Of a stretch of DNA of 64,000 nucleotides, positions 59,618-64,000 are shown one piece after another. Within the stretch, counting starts at the first letter, position 1, and each line of letters opens with the position of its first letter. The DNA is taken from the NCBI GenBank assembly GCA_039970095.1, contig JBDVMP010000038.1, positions 1 through 64,000 on the forward strand, written 5' to 3'. The position numbers and the translations under genes were made by a program. The DNA is from JAMZMI01 sp039970095. Lineage in GTDB: Bacteria > Bacteroidota > Bacteroidia > Cytophagales > Cyclobacteriaceae. The notes under the pieces are model-generated. The model saw only the letters and a program-made list of their open reading frames with translations. It was not told the origin of the DNA and searched no databases.

Positions 59618-62453
59618 CTTCCGTTTGACTAAAAGACTGAGTCTGATCAAACATTTCTGTGAGTAGGCTTTTAAAACCTTCTTCAAATTTATGTTCGAAC
59701 TGTCTGAAATCAGATACAGGATCTGCCGCTTGTCTGGGAACTTTTAGTTGTATTCTAGAGTCGAAAGTCTCATTAAAAAGGTCGCTGCTGTTGAAAATAC
59801 CCGGTTCTATTACATCACATTGCATATTATTGGTTTGACTGAAAAGCCAGGAGTAAAACATCACCTGAAAAACGGCTTTATTTCTAGCATTATCATCCCT
59901 GTCCGTGAGGGACTCTACGGACTTGAACTCACGACTGTCCCGCCCTGTTTTGTAGTCAATGATTCTGATCTTGCCTCCTTTGAAATCAATCCTGTCAATG
60001 ATTCCTTTTACTTTAACGGACACCTTTTCGCCATTTGCCTCTATGGGATAGCTTATACTATAACCTTCCCGGGTGCTCGCCTCGAGACCCACAATCCGAA
60101 ATGGCGCATAACCCTCATCTAATGTTAGAATCTTATTGATAAACTTTCTCAAGATATCCCAGGCGATGAGCGTGCGGCCCTCAGGCTTGAAATTCCTCTC
60201 GTGTTTGATACCATAATGTTCAATGAACGTCTGCTTCAGTGCTCCATCGACCCCAGCCTTGATCCAAAAAAAGTCCTGAGGGTTGATAATATCGCGCTTC
60301 TCTTTTTTGATAAAGGATTTGTAAAGCAACTCCATGGTGTTGTGAAGAATATTACCAAAAACCATGGCGTCCATTTCTTCCTGCACCTCTTCCGGCTCCC
60401 ATAGCTTTTCCACGTACTTGAAGTAAAACCTCAACCGGCAATCGAGATAAGCATTGATTGCAGACGGTGTGAAGCGAGAAGCATCCCTACCTTCATATCC
60501 TTCCAAAAACCGTCGCATCTTGTCTAGCACCTCCTGGGTTTTCTTTACTTCTATGGGTTCAGGTGTAGGTACTTTTACAGGGTTTGACAAGATCTGTTTT
60601 TTGATTTCAAATCCAGACTCTACTTCAAGCTGCTGCACAAGGCGGCTGAGCTCTCCGTTGAGGTTAAACTCCGAAACCGTATTGTAGTAGAAATGAACAT
60701 AGCTCGCCCGTTGCAGCAATCTATAAAACAGGTAAGTATAGATCGCGTCGTGGTGATCCTGAACAGGCAACTCAAAAGCTTTCCTGATGTTGTACGGCAC
60801 AAAGCTCCCGCGCTTCGGTGGGGCCGGCCAGGCATCTTCATTCATATTCAGAATGAAGACATTGTCAAAATCAAGGTTTCGGGTTTCCAGAATACCCATG
60901 ATCTGCAGGCCATGAAGTGGCTCGCCGGTAAAAGGGATTTTCAAGCTGCGCGAAAGTTTTCTGAAAAGCTTGATCAAAAAATCAACCCCCAGCTCTTCTG
61001 TGCGCTGACCCAGCATGTCTTGCAAACTGAGAATGTGCTCATAAAACCGGCCAATAAACGATAGCTCCAAATCATGTTCCGCTTCTGACCAGTATGTATG
61101 CAGCTCCTGAAGGACATCTAACAAATACTGAAGCGGGCTGGCAGGCTGTGAGAAAATAAGCTTTAACAACGGATGCTTAAACTCCAATGAATCCTCATAA
61201 AGAATGATCTGATTGCGCCGTTTGATCTGCCCAATCACCTTCTTCGAAGCTTCCTCCTCTATACCCGTCACCAGTGGGTGTTCTAGTATGTCCAGAACAG
61301 GCTTGTAGTAAAAAATAGTCTTCTTGATCTCACTTTTGCGTGGTGGATTTTGAAGAATGAGCAAACTCTCCACCAAACTATAAACAGGCGTATCCTTGAG
61401 CGGAAAACCCATCGTGATATTGATTTTATCAATAGCATCGGGCAGGGCATGAAGCACCGGAAACAGCATGTTCTCCTGAGGAAGTACGATCACGGTTTTC
61501 TCGGGAACGAAATCTGGCCTGGCCGCCAACGCTTCAAGCTGCTCAGCCAACGCCTTGGTCTGACCAACCTCCAGCGAAACAGCCGTCTTCAGAAAGGTCT
61601 TAGTTGTTTTGTCCTCAAACCTCTTGTGAAGTTCTTTGGGGAAAGTTTTTTCCAACACTCCATCGCGTGCATACTGCCGAAAGAAAAAGCCCGCCTCTTG
61701 CCGCTTGTTATTAAAATAATAGTCGTCCAGGTCCCAGGCGATCTCCGCCTCCTTTTCCCGCACGAAAAACTTAAAAATCTTCTCCTCTGTGTACGTCAGC
61801 GCATTGAACCCGGCAAAGTAAATCTTGCGCTCATAATCCGCCATGTAGGCATCCAGATTTTCTGCAAACTGACGATAAATCAATCCCGTGTAAGCCTGAC
61901 CTGTTTTCAGAAGGGTCTCCGTGTACTTTTCATAAATTGGCAGCAGAATTTTCCATGTTTCCAGAAAAGCATCCTGTGTTTTGGTGGATTTGGGCAGGAA
62001 ACTCGCCCAGAAAGACTGAATTATTTTCCGTTCTTCCTCATCCAAAAAGTAAAACTCCTCGTCAAGCTCCTTTTGCGTTTTGATAGAGGTGAAAAGCTTT
62101 TTTGGGTCAACCAAATAATGATCAATCTCATTGAAGTCCTTCAGGATCATTTCTCCCCAGAAATAGAAGTGGTCAAAAGCCTCCTCCTCCGGCTGAAAAG
62201 TTTTGTAAACCTCAAACAAAGAAAATACACCCTCCAGCGTTTCCTGCTTTCGCATGGGCTGATTTTTCAACACAAAATCCTCCAAACTGATGACCTCAGG
62301 CATCCAGATCGGTTTCTGGATTAAATCGGCGAGAGCCTTTCTGAAAAAAAGCCCCGCTCTGCGGTTGGGAAAAATCAAGGTCACATTTTCCAATGACTCA
62401 TTGTCTCGGATGACCCTGGCTGCAAGCTCTTGTATGAAGGTAGTTTGACTCAT
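59568..62453 (-). CDS. AddB/RecB-like PD-(D/E)XK exonuclease subunit
   Basis: A 961-residue protein starting MSQTTFIQELAARVIRDN; I use the ATG at 62453, since a start at 62510 only adds an unlikely N-terminus. The N-terminal part is an inactive-helicase-like region (NVTLIFPNRRAGLFFRKAL, DNVFILNMNEDAWPAPPKRGSFVPYNIR, DAIYTYLFYRLLQRA). The C-terminal nuclease has VKGIIDRIDFKGGKIRIIDYKTG with the PD-(D/E)XK Asp and Lys. Four Cys (one in YLDCRLRFYF, three in CGYCPYKGIC) fit the AddB iron-sulfur cluster that encloses the nuclease. It processes double-strand ends for RecA. An AddA partner is not in this window. Confidence 0.87.
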   Translation of the reverse strand: MSQTTFIQELAARVIRDNESLENVTLIFPNRRAGLFFRKALADLIQKPIWMPEVISLEDFVLKNQPMRKQETLEGVFSLFEVYKTFQPEEEAFDHFYFWGEMILKDFNEIDHYLVDPKKLFTSIKTQKELDEEFYFLDEEERKIIQSFWASFLPKSTKTQDAFLETWKILLPIYEKYTETLLKTGQAYTGLIYRQFAENLDAYMADYERKIYFAGFNALTYTEEKIFKFFVREKEAEIAWDLDDYYFNNKRQEAGFFFRQYARDGVLEKTFPKELHKRFEDKTTKTFLKTAVSLEVGQTKALAEQLEALAARPDFVPEKTVIVLPQENMLFPVLHALPDAIDKINITMGFPLKDTPVYSLVESLLILQNPPRKSEIKKTIFYYKPVLDILEHPLVTGIEEEASKKVIGQIKRRNQIILYEDSLEFKHPLLKLIFSQPASPLQYLLDVLQELHTYWSEAEHDLELSFIGRFYEHILSLQDMLGQRTEELGVDFLIKLFRKLSRSLKIPFTGEPLHGLQIMGILETRNLDFDNVFILNMNEDAWPAPPKRGSFVPYNIRKAFELPVQDHHDAIYTYLFYRLLQRASYVHFYYNTVSEFNLNGELSRLVQQLEVESGFEIKKQILSNPVKVPTPEPIEVKKTQEVLDKMRRFLEGYEGRDASRFTPSAINAYLDCRLRFYFKYVEKLWEPEEVQEEMDAMVFGNILHNTMELLYKSFIKKEKRDIINPQDFFWIKAGVDGALKQTFIEHYGIKHERNFKPEGRTLIAWDILRKFINKILTLDEGYAPFRIVGLEASTREGYSISYPIEANGEKVSVKVKGIIDRIDFKGGKIRIIDYKTGRDSREFKSVESLTDRDDNARNKAVFQVMFYSWLFSQTNNMQCDVIEPGIFNSSDLFNETFDSRIQLKVPRQAADPVSDFRQFEHKFEEGFKSLLTEMFDQTQSFSQTEDEKKCGYCPYKGICQK

Positions 62454-62594
62454 ATTGATTTGGTTGCAATCTAACCGAAGTGCGGTAATTACGCATAAGC
62501 TCTCGGCCATACATTCCAGAGACTATGTACAATATTTCACACCTTCCTTTTGGGAAGAAAATCAAATAACTTACTTCTTCAAACCGTCCTTAAA

Positions 62595-63314
62595 ATGATT
62601 TTTCACCCGCCAAACCTGCTTTTGGGAGCATTCCTCCTTCTGGCTTCCATTAACTCGCAAGCTCAGGAAACGCTTTCTGACAAAGTAAAACACATGCATC
62701 ACCATGCCAAGAGCAAAGTGAAGCAACCGGCATACGAGTTTCTATCGACCTGGAACACGAGCGCTGAGCTCATCAAGCCTGCGCAACATGAGCTGAAACA
62801 CAAGATCAAACAAAATAAGCACAAAGGTAAAGACCCCAAAAAGGGAACAGAAAAATTGCAAATGGCTTATGATGAGGCTGTAAAAGCTGATGGTACGGAG
62901 CGCTCGTTTATTGCACAGACGTTTGCCATACCGATGCTCCATGAGCTAAAAACAAAAGGAACGGCGCTGGAAGCAGAGGATATCTATGCGGCTCAGTATG
63001 TGATTAAATACACGCTGGGCATGCCGCGCTTCAACCATGGCGAATTAAACATAGACGATCTGGATCAACTGGAAAAAGAACTGACGGCACTGGTAGCCAA
63101 ATACCCCGACAATGATGCCCACAATCAGGAAGTAGATGGCCATGTGATCGATATTTTCCGTGAAGAAGCCGGAGCGTTTTTTCAGGCATTCGTGGCGGCC
63201 AACCAAAAAGAATTACAGAAAGATGGTGGCAAATCCAATGCAAGTTCGAATCTTACCAGTATGAACTGTGGTGAGAAGTATGAGTATCTGAAAGAGAAGG
63301 GGATAATGCATTAG
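62595..63314 (+). CDS. Exported protein of unknown function
   Basis: A 239-residue protein. I choose the ATG at 62595 because MIFHPPNLLLGAFLLLASINSQAQ is a signal peptide, while the earlier TTG start adds residues that hide it. The mature part is helical and rich in Lys and His near the N-terminus (DKVKHMHHHAKSKVKQPAYEF, KHKIKQNKHKGKD), then FAIPMLHELKTKGTALEAEDIYAAQYVIKYTLGMPRF. I recognise no domain. It is divergent from the addB-like gene. Confidence 0.7.
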   Translation: MIFHPPNLLLGAFLLLASINSQAQETLSDKVKHMHHHAKSKVKQPAYEFLSTWNTSAELIKPAQHELKHKIKQNKHKGKDPKKGTEKLQMAYDEAVKADGTERSFIAQTFAIPMLHELKTKGTALEAEDIYAAQYVIKYTLGMPRFNHGELNIDDLDQLEKELTALVAKYPDNDAHNQEVDGHVIDIFREEAGAFFQAFVAANQKELQKDGGKSNASSNLTSMNCGEKYEYLKEKGIMH

Positions 63315-63481
63315 GGTCCAAACCCACTTATCATTAGCCTTCGGATTAGGGCATGACTCTATAAATCATTCGTCATTCCTGTTTATGTAGCGTAGCGAAA
63401 GAATACCGGAATCCTATCAGAGTGGACAATAACGTAAGTCGGCACGCTTTGCAAAAGCGCGACAGAAGGATAATTGAACAA
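63315..63481. repeat. Intergenic palindromic element, possibly dispersed repeat
   Basis: The 167-nt gap contains GTCATTCCTG... and ...ACCGGAATCC arms (about 63372-63414) and a perfect small hairpin CGCTTT-GCA-AAAGCG (63445-63459). Sequences of this look often recur between genes in a genome as REP-like elements. Only one copy lies in this window, so repetition cannot be shown here. Confidence 0.35.
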
Positions 63482-64000
63482 CTAGATCGTATCAATCAGG
63501 TTAGACCAAAAAAAAGCATATTCCTTATCTCCCGCCAATGCAGCTGCTTGATTTGATATTTCATCCACGCGTTTTTTACTTTTCAACTTCTCCAGAATCA
63601 TCCTTTTTTGATATTCTAAGCATACCTCTAATGCTTTAAGAAAATCTTGCACTGAAGATGCTATAGGTTTGAGATGAGTTATTTCATTAATATCCCCTAG
63701 TACATAATCCTCCACATCTGTATATAGTATCTGAAAAACAAATCCACCATTGGATTTATATCCTATAGAATCTGCTTCATTCTCTCCGAAAATAAGAAAA
63801 TCACCCACTTGCCTTAGTTTCGAGAAAAATCGAAAAGTAAAAACCTCTAGTTTTAAATATGGTAGAGAGTCCTCTAGCTTATCTGAACCAATCTCCAGAT
63901 ATATATTCTCTGGCAAATCATTTAAAGAATTATAATAAGCCAAATCTTCCTGTGTATAACCGTAACTGAGCAACTCCTCGGCTTTGAATCGGTATTTCCT
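63482..64000 (-). CDS. SUKH/SMI1-like protein (cut by window edge)
   Basis: The frame is open to the window edge, so the 5' end of the gene is missing; a TTG at 63973 is not the true start. The visible ~172 residues include LPENIYLEIG, FFSKLRQVGDFLIFGENEADSIGYKSNGGFVFQIL, and ITHLKPIASSVQDFLKALEVCLEYQKRMI. This order (an N-terminal P-E pair, a Gly-Asp beta-hairpin, and a late helix with SVQDFLKAL) resembles the SUKH/SMI1-KNR4 fold. Many SUKH proteins are immunity proteins against secreted toxins, and a toxin gene could lie outside the window. The assignment is tentative. Confidence 0.45.
   Translation of the reverse strand, partial: RKYRFKAEELLSYGYTQEDLAYYNSLNDLPENIYLEIGSDKLEDSLPYLKLEVFTFRFFSKLRQVGDFLIFGENEADSIGYKSNGGFVFQILYTDVEDYVLGDINEITHLKPIASSVQDFLKALEVCLEYQKRMILEKLKSKKRVDEISNQAAALAGDKEYAFFWSNLIDTI

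Noticed and set aside
61350..62324. A 324-codon plus-strand frame inside the addB-like gene
   Set aside because: It lies fully within the well-supported nuclease gene on the other strand and shows no domain or signal.
1..64000. CRISPR arrays, tRNA or rRNA genes, insertion sequences, prophage
   Set aside because: I looked on both strands and saw no direct repeat-spacer arrays, tRNA cloverleafs, rRNA segments, transposases or phage structural genes.

Overview
The window reads as a chromosomal segment of a Bacteroidota bacterium, most likely of the order Cytophagales. The signs are a methionine synthase split into two genes, TonB-dependent and PorT-like outer-membrane proteins, a type IX secretion (T9SS) C-terminal sorting domain, a hybrid two-component protein ending in an AraC domain, and -7 promoter elements of the form TAnnTTTG. 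Gene density is high, with many 1-8 nt overlaps, and there is no sign of phage or insertion sequences. Both edges cut genes: dprA on the left and a SUKH-like gene on the right.

Layout. (1) 1-9.2 kb: dprA end, an SLC13/TrkA-C permease, an HMG-CoA-lyase-like gene, and the methionine unit metH-N/metH-C/metF behind a SAM-I riboswitch, then a short Ppx/GppA phosphatase. (2) 9.2-23.2 kb: a minus-strand cluster for oxidative sugar or glycoside use: TonB receptor, exported TIM-barrel protein, two large lipoproteins with cytochrome c domains (one also carrying PA14 and DUF1080 domains), a second TIM-barrel protein, a Gfo/Idh/MocA oxidoreductase and an MFS sugar/nucleoside transporter, with a divergent AraC regulator. 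(3) 23.3-31.6 kb: a TlpA-like thioredoxin, a 21-codon hydrophobic micro-ORF with a strong terminator, and the full trp operon trpEGDCFBA plus a DAHP synthase. The trp operon is preceded by a readable attenuator: a 14-residue leader peptide with three consecutive Trp codons and a competing terminator/antiterminator. (4) 31.7-42.3 kb: TerB-like protein, small proteins, SRP RNA with its promoter, a transaldolase-like gene, ftsE, an ECF sigma/anti-sigma/surface-protein operon, a serine-hydrolase-like pseudoenzyme, and a TPR hybrid histidine kinase. (5) 42.5-48.4 kb: a five-gene operon (ethanolamine-type permease, glutamine-synthetase-like ligase, iron alcohol dehydrogenase, class I amidotransferase hydrolase, aldehyde dehydrogenase). 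(6) 48.5-57.1 kb: an acyltransferase, a small lipoprotein, and a transglutaminase/ATP-grasp/alpha-E/amidoligase cluster. (7) 57.4-64 kb: a T9SS beta-solenoid protein, an orphan sorting domain, an AddB-like nuclease, an unknown exported protein and a partial SUKH-like gene.

The most interesting system is the five-gene operon at 42.5-48.4 kb. Its gene set matches a gamma-glutamylated route for an amino alcohol such as ethanolamine: import, gamma-glutamylation, oxidation of the alcohol to an aldehyde and then an acid, and release of glutamate plus an amino acid (glycine if the substrate is ethanolamine). It parallels the Puu putrescine pathway, but an alcohol dehydrogenase replaces the amine oxidase. 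Next in interest are the trp attenuator and the cytochrome-fused glycoside-oxidation cluster.

All functional calls come from reading motifs and recalling families. No database search or structure prediction was run.
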